Below, piece after piece: positions 13,201 to 24,291 of a DNA stretch of 64,000 nucleotides. The translations under genes were made by a program, and so were the position numbers. Within the stretch, counting starts at the first letter, position 1, and every line of letters starts with the position of its first letter. Origin of the DNA: Anaeramoeba flamelloides (taxonomy: Eukaryota; Metamonada; Anaeramoebidae); assembly GCA_027625915.1 (NCBI GenBank), contig JANTQA010000012.1, positions 8,702,501 through 8,766,500 of the forward strand, read 5' to 3'. Under the pieces are notes generated by a model, which was given only the letters and a program-made list of their open reading frames with translations, made no database searches and had not been told where the DNA came from.

Positions 13201-15027
13201 GACTAAGGTATTTATTTCAAAATATTTTGGTTGATGAAAATATTTGCAAAAAATGAAAAAAAAAATAGAAATTTTTTTGGCGAAAACAATGTACCGCCAA
13301 TTTCAATCAAAAACTTTAAATATGGAAAGGGCACAAATGATTTTGTAAACAATAAAATGCAGTTTAATGTTTTCAATTCGATTTGAAAATTTGTTGAGAT
13401 TAAAAAAGTTATGAAAACGATTATTTCGATCAAAAAGAAAATAATAAACACCAATTTTCACGCCTAAAAAATATCAGATAAAATCAAGATCATAAAATTT
13501 AATATCTTTTATTTATGTAATACAATAAAATAATAAAAACAAATTGAATTATTACCAAGAACCAATAAATGGTAGTTAATGATTTTGTATATTTGAATAC
13601 TTTTTTGAAGATTAAGTTTAATAAATATATTATAAAATAAATTTGCCCCACTTTCTTGGAAATAGCTTACACAAAAATAAAACCCATAAATATTAGCAGA
13701 AATTAATTCAAAGTTTAAAAACCCCTTTAATATTATTCACATTTATTTATTAATTCAACAACTTTAAAAAATATCTTGAATTCTTCTCTTTTATCTTTTT
13801 CTAAATGCTAAACTAATTTTATTTATCAAAAGAATATTAGAGATCCCGATACAAAAAAACAATTTATTTTCAAAAGAATACTTCCAAAATTAATTCCTTT
13901 ATTGTGCCTTTTTTATTGTTTAATATATGATAGTTATATATATTCACATTATCATACTTTAGATAAGGAACTTAATGGAATTGAAAGTGTAACTGGTTAC
14001 CAATCAAATCGATATATTTTATTTATTTCATTTCTAATTTGTTTGTTATGGATTATATTCCAATATATTGAGATATATATGAATTTAAAAAAAATTGATC
14101 AAATGAAAAATATCATACTTAATTATACTACCTTGGCTTTAATACCAGTTGCTCTATCGATTTTTATCATTTCAGATTTTTATTCGCCAAACCCTTCAAA
14201 TGTTAAGATGATTCTTATTTTACAGCCAATAGTTTATAATTGCTATTTCATCTTCCTTTCATTTGCTTGGCTTCCTGAAAAATCCGAAATTGGAGATCAA
14301 GATCCTAAAATTATTCAAAGTGATGGGGATTATGATGAGGGTTATGATGATGGTGATGACGATGATGTGGAATTTAACAAGAATTATAATGGAGATAATA
14401 ATAGTATTAATGAAGAAGATTTCAATTCGGATATCAACAGTAGTAATAGAAAGACAAATAGAAATGAAAGAAATGATAATAATAACTCTAGTCAAAATCT
14501 TAGCAATAATAATAAATCTGGAAGGAAAAAATATCTTGATAGGGAAAAAGAAAATGAAGAATTGTCAAATGAAAATAATAGTGTGTTTGATGAATTTGAT
14601 ATAGACCCCCACCCCTTTGAATCTTCATCAGATGATTATTCAAATAACAAAGAAGAATTGAAAATGGGACAACCTAATGATGAGATAAGAAAAAAGGAAA
14701 GAAGCAAAGACGGAAATAGTCAAGATAATTCTCGTGTATCGATAAATAAAGAATACGAATTTGTGACAACAAATTCTGAAAATGAGCTTGAAAATAAAAT
14801 CCCAAATGATAGCAACACTAAAAATGAAGAAGAAAATGATCAAATCGTAAAAAATAATACAAAAATCCAAAAAGCACACTCAAATTCCGAATCTGAATTT
14901 GAATCAGAACCAGAACCAGAAACTTTAGATATTTCTCCTGATGAAAGTTATGAGGAACAAAAAAATGGAAATCAAAATAATTCTTCACAATTCGAGACGT
15001 ATAACAATCAACAACAGCAAGAAGAAG

Positions 15028-15058
<31 letters not shown>

Positions 15059-15500
15059 TGAATTTAACTACACTTCAAGCGAGGAAGATTCGGAAGTGAT
15101 GTTAAGTATTTTTGCTTCAAATATAAATCATCAAAATGAAAATCCCTTATCTACTTTGGAGCAACGTGAACTTTTTGAAAAAAATTATCATTTAGACAAT
15201 GAGCAAAATAATATAAATTCAACCGAAAATGAACAAAAACCCTCTTTAAATGAAATAGAAAACAAATCAAATGATAAGAATAATGACGAAAAAATAGAAG
15301 AGGAGGAAGAGGAGGAAGGAGAACAAATAGAAGAACAAGAAGAGGATGAAGAAGAGGAAGAGGAAGAGGAAGAAGAAAAAATAGAAGAGGAGAAAGAGTC
15401 AGACAAAAAAGAAGAGAAAGTAGTCGAGAACGAAAAAGACAAAGAAGAAGAAAAAGAAAATAACAATGAAGATGAAGATGAAGATAAAAATGAAAATTAA
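3927..15500 (+). CDS. TMEM181-like GOST-family membrane protein, four exons
   Basis: Exons 3927-4328, 4445-4570, 9517-9825 and 13833-15500; every junction is phase 0, giving about 834 residues. The protein matches TMEM181 and, more distantly, Wntless: an N-terminal membrane anchor (about residues 26-46), a lumenal GOLD-like beta domain (about 47-176) with the chain AYQLSFRGSVIV entering the seven-helix region, then helices near 193-211, 223-237, 258-274, 296-316, 346-366, 383-402 and 413-434. The family signature of the third helix, MDNPLFALEHLVDSSF, aligns with TMEM181 NDPLFPLSFLVNSWF. These proteins act in Golgi/endosome trafficking; no specific cargo can be inferred. The last 400 residues are a disordered tail of Asp, Glu, Asn and Ser with two Glu runs, far longer than the acidic tail of animal TMEM181. 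Exon 4's acceptor (TCAAAAG) is weak; its phase supports it, and a TAG eight bases downstream would break the frame. Confidence 0.75.
5204..6076. repeat. long foldback: two arms of about 265 bases
   Basis: The segment 5204-5470 is repeated in reverse complement at 5812-6076, with a spacer of roughly 340 bases. Matching strings include ACCATTGTGAAAAAAATTTG, TCAAAGTAAAATTTTATGAA and AACCAAAGTCACTATCAATT. Flanking strings with the AAAAAGTGAGGACTTTT motif and a TACAGCTATT end at 6486-6497 (complement) suggest that it is a DNA transposon derivative with mariner-type ends. A transcript of this intron would form a long double-stranded stem. Confidence 0.75.
7790..8690 (+). repeat. hairpin-array repeat, copy 1
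   Basis: The copy opens with AAGAGAGGTGATTCAACAAAA and ends near TTGGATCGCCATCATAGT. In between are imperfect palindromes such as TTTACTTTTTGAAATAAAAAGA paired with its complement, linked by CCGCCGTTAG and by GGCACTCTACGGCAC. The same opening, body and 280-base tail occur at 22838-23790. I recognise no transposase, terminal inverted repeat or clear target-site duplication. Confidence 0.7.
8850..9041 (+). other. less AT-rich island with a 63-codon open frame
   Basis: Inside intron 2 of the TMEM181-like gene, about 190 bases are clearly less AT-rich than their surroundings and are open in one frame, beginning with TTG rather than ATG. The translation has a normal mix of residues (WQNPNTRYQLDSKNPVQV, LWWVSDRICWIQF) rather than the homopolymer bias of local noise. 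No family is recognised. It may be an exon of a nested gene, a relic, or a chance frame. Confidence 0.25.
9826..13832 (+). other. intron 3 of the TMEM181-like gene, 4.0 kb
   Basis: The donor is GTAAGT. The intron contains a poly-A run of about 33 at 10248-10280, a (TTA)n microsatellite at about 10317-10341, a triple TTTCTGTGA repeat near 11808-11834 and the MITE at 12323-12548. No exon-like frame is seen. As with intron 2, its length is far above that of other introns in the window. Confidence 0.5.
12323..12548. mobile_element. MITE-like element, AAGCCAAATTTC family, copy 2
   Basis: The element begins TAAGCTAAATTTCAAAAATA and ends TTTGAAATTTGGCTTA, with a flanking TA at the left. It is closely similar over its whole length to 21113-21344, sharing AACCAATATAGATTAATAAA and AAGACAAATGAAA, and is the reverse orientation of 2509-2741. 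It sits in intron 3 of the TMEM181-like gene. Confidence 0.7.
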
Positions 15501-15554
15501 AATAAAATTTTTTAAAAGAAAAATACAATTTTTTTTATTTTGTTTTTTCTCTAA

Positions 15555-16345
15555 GAGTGAGTAGTTTAAGTTCACCTGTTTGCCGTTAGTTTTTTTTTTG
15601 ATTTTTGAAACAAAATGATAATTAAATAAATTTTCGGTTTATTTCTTAAATTAAAGTTAACAGTGGTTATCTTTTCTTGTGTTTTATGTCTGTTTAGAAA
15701 ATCTAGAGACTTTCCAAAAAAAAAAACCTCAAGAAAACCTAGAACACTTCACAAATAATAAAGACAACCTCGAGAAAACTGAGATTGTTTTTTTTAATTT
15801 TCTAAATAAAAAGTAAATTTCAAAAATTAAAAAAAAAAACGCAGTTCACTTTTTCAGTATTCAAAAGAATTGATTAAAATCCTTGATTTTTCTCTATTCT
15901 TTTGAATCCTGGAAAAGCACGGATACGATTTCTTGAGTTTTCTGTTTATTTGTACAATTAATAGATTTTTTTGAGTTTTCTATTTATTTATGAAGTGTTC
16001 TAGGTTTTTTTGAGATTTTTTATTTTATTTGTTAAATCTATTGATTTTCTTAGGTTTTGTTGAGTTTTCTATATATTTGGAAAATCAATAGATTTTCATT
16101 AGGGTTTTTTTACTTTTAGAAATAAACAGAAAATTTATTAAAATTTTCTGTTTATTTCAAAAAGTAAAAACAATCTAGAACACTTCCGAAATAAAATAGA
16201 AAATCTCAAAAAAACCTAGAACACTTTACAAATAAAACAGAAAATCTCAAGAAAATCACCTTTAGCTTTTCTTTAATTTAAGAAATAAAATGAAAATTAA
16301 ATTTATTCTCATTTTATTTCAAAAATCAAAAAAAAAAAAAAAAAA
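15555..16345 (+). repeat. hairpin-array repeat, copy 2 (partial)
   Basis: The stretch carries CCTGTTTGCCGTTAG near its start, several palindromes, and repeated blocks of TTTTTTGAGTTTTCTATTTAT facing AAAACCTAGAACACTTCACA. The conserved palindrome is at about 15851-15917. The 280-base tail found in copies 1 and 3 is absent. It begins about 55 bases after the stop codon of the TMEM181-like gene. Confidence 0.65.
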
Positions 16346-18306
16346 TGAAATAATTATGTTTTTTTCAAAATACTTGTTTGAAAAGATAATTTCAGTTTCT
16401 ATTAATATTTCTATTTATTTATATTATATATTTGATATTTGAAAATAATAAACTATAAAACTTAGGTAATATAATTTCAATATAATTATTAAATAATTAT
16501 ATTCTTGATTTGATCAAATTCAATATTTTTTGCCTTTCTTGAAATGTTTTAGTAAGTTAATTCTTATTAATAAAATAATAAACCACTTTTTGTTGTTATC
16601 ATACAAAATATCTTTAATATTCCCAATAAAATTCTTTTGAATTATTATATACAAAAAGATCATAGTTTTCATAAGTATTAAACTATTATTAGATTTTATT
16701 AAAAAAGATATTTAAAATATTTCCTTATTTGAAAGTATAGATGTCATAAAATCAATATAATTAGAAAATAAAAAAATTAATTCAATTTAATAGTTTTGTT
16801 AATCTTTGAATTTCATTTTTTTATGAATTTAAAAATAAATTTTTGTTCAGAAAAATAATTCTTTTAAAAGAGTATAAAAGAGTAATGTATCATTTTTATT
16901 TCAATTCATAATTATTTGAAACTACCTAATTATATTGTTCTGTAGATTTGAATACACTACCAATTCCAATTTCATGTTCTTGGTATTCATATTAATGTTA
17001 AAAATTCATTTCAATTTCATAACATAACCAAAAAAATCTCTACTGATTTAAATTTTTTAACCTTATTTTCTTTTTCTTTTTGTTAATTGTTTTGAAGTTG
17101 TATTTTTGATTATAAGAATTCATTCCTTTTCTTTAATTTTTGAAATAATACTCTTTATTTCAAAAACTTAAGTCTGATAAAAATACTGAAAAATGAATTA
17201 CAAAAACAAATTTTTAAAAAATGATTTTGTTAAATAATAAATAGCAAGGAAACCAGAATTTCAAGGCTATTACTTATTTGAGTTCATACATATTAACAAG
17301 ATAAATAAGAAAAAGATCTTGAAAATCTACTTTGTTGAAATTTTAATTTTTTTTCTTTTTGATTTCCAACATTTTCTCTGGAAAGATGATCTTTCTTGTT
17401 TGGTATTCAAAAAGAAAAGAAATGTTTAAAAAGTATACTTTCCCAGATCTATTTTTTTATTTTTCTCTTTGATTCAATTCAACCATTCATTATAAACATA
17501 TTTCTTGATTCCAAATATAATTCAATAAAACAAACAATTAAATCCAAAAAGTGAAAAATTAAAGATTTACCCCTCGTTCTATATGATTTATTTTCTTTTC
17601 ACAAATAGAGCAGTGAATTGTATTTTCGTTTCAAGGTTTCAATTTTCGATACCACTTTAATAACTTTTTTTAATGTAATGCAGAAACAATAAAAATTTTC
17701 AAAAATAATAAATTGTGTTTGCTTCCTTAAAAAATTTGTTATTTCATTCTCATTGAAAAAAGCTCAATGTTTATTATATGTTATTCAAACAAACACAGGT
17801 TAAATGTTAATTTTAAAATGACAGAAATAACAAAGAATTATATAAGGGCATGCCAAGACATTTAATGACTCAATTTGCCCACAAATACAATTCTGAAAAA
17901 TTTGTTTTTTATTTTATTTTCTTTTTTACAAATCTTTTGCAAAGTGATGTAATTTTTTTTTGAGAATCGAATTTTGAAACTTTCTTGTTGACTAATCGAA
18001 AGGTAACCGATTTTTATAATTTCAAAATCCAAAATTAACAAACATTTTCGGTATTCGTAAAAAATCACATACTTTTTTATATTAACTTTACCAAAATCCC
18101 AAAGGTATTTACCAAACAAAATTCAAAAAAAATAGCAACACAAAGTTGAAATAGCACTGGAAAACAAAAAGTATTTCATTACAGTTTCTTTTTACACAGC
18201 ATCCAAATTATTTTTAACAATTTTTTTATTATTTTTTGTTCAAAAACCTCACTCTCTCAATAAAACAATTTTTTTTTGGTTTTCTTGAAAACAAATTACT
18301 GTTAGC
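16346..18306. other. AT-rich intergenic stretch
   Basis: I see no supportable gene. Around 17862-18119 the minus strand is open for 85 codons, but composition and the absence of any recognised motif make it unconvincing. The final 100 bases are T-rich and end CTGTTAGC just before the ATG of the next gene, which could be either leader sequence or a 3' splice site of an undetected upstream exon. Confidence 0.3.
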
Positions 18307-19373
18307 ATGAATCAAGAATTTTATTCACTCCTTTGGGAGTTTGGGGAGTATTTGTATTCGAAAGTTTCTGCAAATGAAAATTTCAATTTTAAAACGATTA
18401 CAGCATCTTTCCTGACTGAAAAACTTCACCCAAACCAGCAGAGCAGCATCACGATTCAAAGACACCTTACCAAAATCCAATACATTTTGTTACAGAACGG
18501 AGTCTTGTTATTCCCAATTCAAAAATCACAGCATACACGAACAAGCAATTCAATTTTGAACCAACAATTTTTTTTAAGTTATGTGTGGGTCCAAATATTC
18601 GCACGCAAGGATCTTCCTTTAGATCTTTTTAAAAAGAAACAAGGTTGGGTTGACTTGTCTGAAATTAAATCACAAGTTTTCAATCCTCGTGGATCAAGCT
18701 GCCCTATCGAAAACTCAAGATCTTTTAAGACGATCGGAGTTCTTGGTTTTCAGATGACGAAACTTTTACAAAAAAGTAAGTGCTTTTACATTTTTACCGG
18801 ACACAAACAAAAGAAAAAAAAAAAAAAAAAAAGAAACCTCGCTGAGTGTTCTGTTTTTTCATAATTACTGAAATCCTCTTTCGCTTGAAATTTGCTTTCT
18901 TTGTTTAGTCTCACCTAATTGGTCAAAACTTATTCAAAAAAAAAAAAAAAAAAAAACACTCTAAATACCTTTTAAATTCATTTTTATAAAGAGAAAATGA
19001 AATTCCTTTTCAAGTATTTAAACTGTTCTTTTCAAAGTCTAAAGCTTTTAGATAATTGATGAAACTTTTTATTTTACAACTTTTTGAAAATGGCTTTAAT
19101 CTTTTTCAAAACATTAATTACTACTTATTTTAAAAAAACATCGATTTAAGCGAGATAACTCAACTTGATTTCTCCAATTCTGAGACAGAGTTTTAAGCAA
19201 ACAGAAAAGAAATTGAATATTATTTCAAAAGAAAAATGAACAGTCAAATTTTTCTTTTTTTTTTTTTTGTAGCACTTTACATTAATGTCTACAGTTATGA
19301 AAATGCGAAGACATTTTTTGTTTGTGTACCAAATCTAAACAAATGTATATTTTCAAAGTCACCAATTAAGTAA
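18307..19373 (+). CDS. hypothetical protein, two exons, about 189 residues
   Basis: Exon 1 is 18307-18775 and exon 2 is 19273-19373. The donor is GTAAGTGC and the acceptor a long T run ending GTAG; the phase-1 junction yields a Thr codon and the open frame then runs to TAA, which supports the model. I do not recognise the family. Exon 1 is rich in aromatic residues (LLWEFGEYLY, LSYVWVQIF) and has a stretch, NFKTITASFLTEKLHPNQQS followed by LTKIQYILLQNGVLLF, that could fold as helix-turn-helix with a beta wing. The second half (GWVDLSEIKSQVFNPRG, then TLYINVYSYENAKTFFVCVP) looks like a compact globular domain. There is no signal peptide or membrane segment. Codon use is less AT-skewed than the surrounding non-coding DNA, as expected for a real gene. 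Confidence 0.6.
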
Positions 19374-19804
19374 AGATAAAAAAAATATTTTAATTGAAAA
19401 AAAAAACGAAATTAATTGAAATTATCAAAAAAATGAAATTACATGATCAAAAAATTTTAAAGTCTTTTTCATTTTTTGAATCAAGATCTGTTGAAATTGA
19501 AAAAGAATTTTTTTTTTTAATTTTGTTTTGGGAATATTAATTAACCTAAATAATCTATAGAATTTTTGAAACAGCAACCAAAATGTAACTCAAAATATTT
19601 TGTTTTAAAAAGACAAAAAAAAGAATTCGAATATAAAAAAAATAAAAATTAAAAAAAGAGTTTTTTTATTTATTTAAATCTATTGAATAAAAAAAAATTC
19701 AAAAATATTTCAAACTATCAATTACAAACTTTGTGCTTAGAATTTTAAGTTCAAATAGTTTGGTAGTATTTGTTTTTTTTTTTTTGATATTTATTTTTTT
19801 GAAT

Positions 19805-20125
19805 CTTCCTCTTCCCTTCAATTTGAAAAATGGATTATTTTCTGAGAAATTAAGAAGACAAAAAGTTGAAAATATATGTTGTTTTCTTTACTTTTATGCC
19901 TTCTCTCTTCTCTTCTGTTTGAAATTTGGATTTTTTCTTAAAAATTTGTAAGACCAAACAATTTGTATGTATTTTTTATTTGATTTAGTTTTTCTGTATT
20001 GAATTTCAAATTAGGAAACATTTTTGTAATTCGTAAGACCAACAATTGAGATATATTTATTTATTTGAATTTATTCCTTCTCTTGAATTTGAAATCCAGA
20101 TAGGTTCTTTGTGAATTTTATTTTC
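19805..20125 (+). repeat. degenerate tandem repeat, unit about 85-100 bases
   Basis: Three to four diverged copies of a unit follow each other. Each starts near AATTTGAAATTTGGATT and carries TTTGTAAGACCAAACAATTT-like text and a CTTCTCTTGAATTTG-like end (starts near 19821, 19919, 20003 and 20090). Open frames across it are by-products of the repeat. Confidence 0.5.
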
Positions 20126-21112
20126 AAATTATCTAACTATTTAATTTTTTTGTCTTCGATCTTCCTTAGTGTGCTTCCCCTTCTTTTTTGTGATCACATA
20201 TAACTGATAGTGAACATATTTTTTTAATTCAAAAAAAAAAAAAAAATGATTTTTTCACAATTAGAATTTTCTAAAATGGTTTTTTGACGAAAAAATTTAA
20301 AAAAATTTTAGGTTTTTCACTCTTTTGGAATTAAAAAAACATTTGATAATATTTTTTTTTAATTAAGAAATTTTCCAAATTTTAATATAACAAAAACATT
20401 TTTAAATCGGAAAAACAACAACTTTTTTATTTTAGGAGTGTTAACTATTATATTATTATTTCTGAATCTCCAACTAAAAATAATAATATTTTATTTCCTC
20501 CCTTCAAAATAAAAAAAAAAAAAAATAATAATAATAAGATTTTAATGACTCTTTTCTTGGTTACTCAATTTCGGAAACTGACTTTTTGAAATTTTTTAAA
20601 AATTGAAATTGAACTCAAATCTAAATAAAAATCTCAACAAAAAATCATTAATTCATTATTTTTGATTAAACTTTATCGAACGATAATACTTTCCTTACCA
20701 AATTCGAAATATGAAAACCGATTTTCGAAAAATTCCTTTTTAGCAAACTTTAAAAGATAAATTAAGTTTCAGATCAAATTACTGATACCCAAAATAACGA
20801 AAGCTAACCACACAAATAAGATAATATCTTTTCCCATTTTCGAAACAGTTGACCTTAAATTAAAAAGAGTAAAATAAAAACTAATCAAACAAATAGCCAA
20901 TTAAATTTTGAATCCAAAAATTAGATATAAACACACTAAAAGAAAAAAAAAAAATTATTTGTACGGCAAAAAGCGCAACTTTGCTAATGTCAAAAAAAAA
21001 AAAAAAAAATCACCATTTTTTCGGAGTAAAATAGTAGTAAAAGTTAACAATTTCAATTATTTTTTTTTCTATTTTTCCGTTCATATTTTAAGCGAAAACC
21101 AACCCAAAAGAT

Positions 21113-21344
21113 TAAGCTTAATTTCAAAAATAAGGGCAGATTTTTCATCAGTAAAAAATTTGTTTAATTGTTTTTTTTTTTTTTTTTTGAATAATAATGT
21201 ATTTTACTAACGTGTTTAGAGATAATAACCAATATAGATTAATAAATAAAAATATTGTGTAATCATTGTATTTTTTAAAAGACAAATGAAAACAGAAAAA
21301 AATAATAATAAAAAAGTTTGCACCTAATTTTGAAATTTGGCTTA
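21113..21344. mobile_element. MITE-like element, AAGCCAAATTTC family, copy 3
   Basis: The element starts TAAGCTTAATTTCAAAAATA and ends TTTTGAAATTTGGCTTAG. It aligns along its length with 12323-12548. The flanks are AT-rich, and the left flank AT with TA at the first base is compatible with TA-target insertion. Confidence 0.65.
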
Positions 21345-22079
21345 GATTGATTATTACCTTTAAAATAGAATTATAAATATGAAATTAAACAAAAGATCAA
21401 AACATGATCATTTTTCGAAATTCAATAATTAATCGTAAAACATCATTAAACGCGAATTTTTAGAATTTTTTGTTGATACTATGATTTTCCTATTCATGTG
21501 AAATTGGCTTTTTGGGAATTTTTATTGCAATGACTTTTCTATTGATGTAAAATTAGATTTTAGAGTTTAACATTAGATATTATTTCTGTCTGAATAATTT
21601 CAATTTCAGGTTTTATTATCGATCAGTAAAAAATAAGTAATAATATTTAAAAAATGTAACTTTTTACTGTCATTTTAGGGAAATTTGCTCTCATTTTTTT
21701 GTCTTTTGTTATTTCATTTGGTTTCAACGAGTTAAAAATATTCAAGAAATTAAATAATATTTCAATGTTTTTTTTCTCTTTTTAATTGTATTTTATAACT
21801 TTAAACATATTGTAACCAAGCTAGTTAATTCTATAATATAAAATGAAATAGATTTAAATACTAGAAAAAAGTAATACGATTATGAAATACAACAATACAT
21901 TGAAAAATCTCAAAATAAAACCATTAAATCGAATTTGAAACTAACAGATATTACAAATTAACATTTTATTTTAATCATTATCAAACAAAATGAAATATAT
22001 TTTTAAACATGCTATACTTGTTGTGTGAATTAAAATTTCTCTTTGAGACCAAGGCCTTACATAAATATATCTATATTTC

Positions 22080-22355
22080 TTTTTTGGGTGGTGAAGCTAT
22101 TTCAACAAAGGGTGGAATAACAAGTTTACAAAGGTATCTCGAAAACAGTTTACAAAATCCATGACAACTATTTTCAGTCTTTGTTTAAAAAACTTTTTTG
22201 GTAATACTTTTATAAAAACAGCTTTTGGTTTTTTGAAAAATTATTGTTGCAGAAAAAAAGTTCAACACGATTTTTTAATTTGGAAACATCAAGAGGATCT
22301 GGAAATACAAAGTAATTCATATCAAAAGAAGAAACAAATTAACTTCAAAATGTAA
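22080..22355 (+). other. possible small gene or exon pair, unrecognised
   Basis: A less AT-rich stretch is open as LGGEAISTKGGITSLQ before about 22133 and then, in another frame from an ATG at 22161, for 64 codons to TAA (including NTFIKTAFGFLKNYCCRKK and DFLIWKHQEDLEIQ). A 44-base GTATCT-TTTCAG segment could join the two, but that would be much shorter than other introns here. No domain is recognised. It may be a relic. Confidence 0.25.
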
Positions 22356-22640
22356 TTCATTTTATTTTTATCAATTGGATCAACAAACACATTTTCGATC
22401 TCCTTTTTTATCAAAATACAAGGAGTTTTTTTCCCTGATCTCTAAAATAAACTCTTTTTCAGTCAAAGGGATCCAGTTTTATTGAAGAAATAGAACATGT
22501 TATATGAGTTTAATCCAGTATTCTTCTCAAAATAAATTTTCAATTTTTAGATTTGATCATTTTTTCGAATTAAATAATTCTTTAATTTATTGTTTTCTCA
22601 AATATTTTCTAACTTTTTCAAAATTTTTTTTTTTGTTTTT

Positions 22641-22648
<8 letters not shown>

Positions 22649-22700
<52 letters not shown>
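22649..22700 (+). repeat. long poly-T tract
   Basis: An uninterrupted run of roughly 50 T residues, the longest homopolymer in the window, preceded by a shorter T run. Such tracts are common between genes in very AT-rich genomes. The frames read through it on either strand are artefacts. A second T tract of about 30 lies at 26190-26220. Confidence 0.9.
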
Positions 22701-22703
<3 letters not shown>

Positions 22704-22837
22704 GAGAAAAATTTGAAAAAAAAAAAAAGTTTGAAAACCCAAATTAACTTTAATAAAAGTAAAGCTTTGTGATTTCTCATAATTAAATACATCCACTATT
22801 AAAAAATCTGTTAGTTTTTATTTATTTTTATTTTTAA

Positions 22838-23790
22838 TTAAGAGAGGTGATTCAACAAAATACCTTCTGTTTGCCGTTAGGTTTTTTTTAATTTTTGAAA
22901 TAAACCGAAAATTTTGAAAATTTTCAGTTTATTCCAAAAAGTAAAAAAAGCAGCCGTTAGCTTTTCCAGAATTTAAAAGAATTGAGTAAAATCTATGATT
23001 TTTCTCCATTCTTTTGAATTCTGGAAAAGCTAGGCACTCTACGGCACTTTCCGTTGGGTTTTTTTCAATTTTTGTTTTGATTAGAAAATCAATTGATTAT
23101 CGAAACAAAAATAAAAAGTGAAAAAAACCGCCGTTAGCTTTTCTTGAGTTTTCTGTTTATTTGGAAAATCGATCGATTTTCGTTAGGTTTTTTTGAGTTT
23201 TCTATTTATTTGGAAAATAAAATAGAAAACCTCAAAAAAACCTAGAACACTTCACATATAAAATAGAAGGCCTCAAAAAAACCTAGAACACTTAACAAAT
23301 AAAACAAAAAACCTCAAGAAAACCGCCGTTAGCTTTTCCATAATTTAAAAGAATTGAGTTAAATCTTTTATTTTACTCCATTCTTTTGAATTCTGGAAAA
23401 CCGCCGTTAGCTTTTTTTTTAATTTGAGAAATAAAAAGAAAATTTCAAAAATTTTCATTTAATTTCTCAAATTAAAAAAAAGCTAGGCACTCTACTGTAC
23501 TCTACAGCACTTTCTGGAAACAGAAATTTGTTTAGAGTTTTTTATCCATAGGTATATGTAGGTAAGATTCTAAATCATATGGATAACTTTTCTTTCAAAA
23601 ATGAAAACAATATTTCTGTTTTTAAACAATGACAAGAGAAAGAGAAAGAAAACAAAGAAATAAAAGAAAGCCAAAAAAATAATAATAAAAAAGTATAAAC
23701 TTTAAAAGTTAATTTTGCAATCCTAATGTTGAATGGGTTGATGGTCGTTTCCTTTTTGTCCCGAATTTTTGGATCACCACCATAGTATCA
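22838..23790 (+). repeat. hairpin-array repeat, copy 3 (longest)
   Basis: The copy starts TTAAGAGAGGTGATTCAAC and ends at about TTGGATCACCACCATAGT, matching both ends and the tail of copy 1. It contains two copies of the conserved palindrome of about 70 bases (22960-23031 and 23331-23400), plus other stem-forming pairs such as TTTTTAATTTTTGAAATAAA with its complement. The linkers CCGCCGTTAGCTTTTC and CTAGGCACTCTACGGCAC separate the palindromes. This is the clearest copy for defining the unit. Confidence 0.75.
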
Positions 23791-24291
23791 TTCTGTTTGT
23801 GTAATACAACACTTGACAGAAATTGATTTCCGTGTAGGGAATTATTACCCCATACTCTCCAGAAGTTAATACCATTACAAAATAATTGAATACAAGAAGA
23901 AGTTTAAATTGCCACCAACATTTCTCTTTTTCTAATAATTGCAATCACTCAACTTAGAAACACACTTTTGTTTATTTTTCTTCTTCTATACTTTTTAAGG
24001 AATAATAAAAAAAAAAAAAAAAAAAAGAATTATTCAATTTTTAGAAGAGAAAAAAAGGAAACCCAAAAGAAGTAAATAGAAAAGGAATAAAAACAAAACT
24101 AATGATAAATTTTTAGGAAGTGGTATCAATAGCAACATATTTTCCAAATTTATTTTTTTGAGTTCATAATATTTTGAAAGATTCCCTTTATATTTTTTTA
24201 CATTCACTTTTACAATTAAAAAAAAAATAAATATTAAACATATTAATTTTTATTACAATTTTGTATATAAATTTAATATTAAAAACAATAG

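Noticed and set aside
14259-15528. Long minus-strand and alternative-frame ORFs across the last TMEM181 exon
   Set aside because: They are mirror images of GAA/GAT-rich codons (Ser/Phe/Leu or Ile runs) and have no independent coding character.
17862-18119. 85-codon minus-strand frame just upstream of the hypothetical gene at 18307
   Set aside because: Low-complexity Lys/Ile/Phe composition typical of AT-rich noise; no splice or motif support.
22587-22796. Poly-Lys frames over the poly-T tract
   Set aside because: Pure homopolymer translation; no flanking coding sequence.
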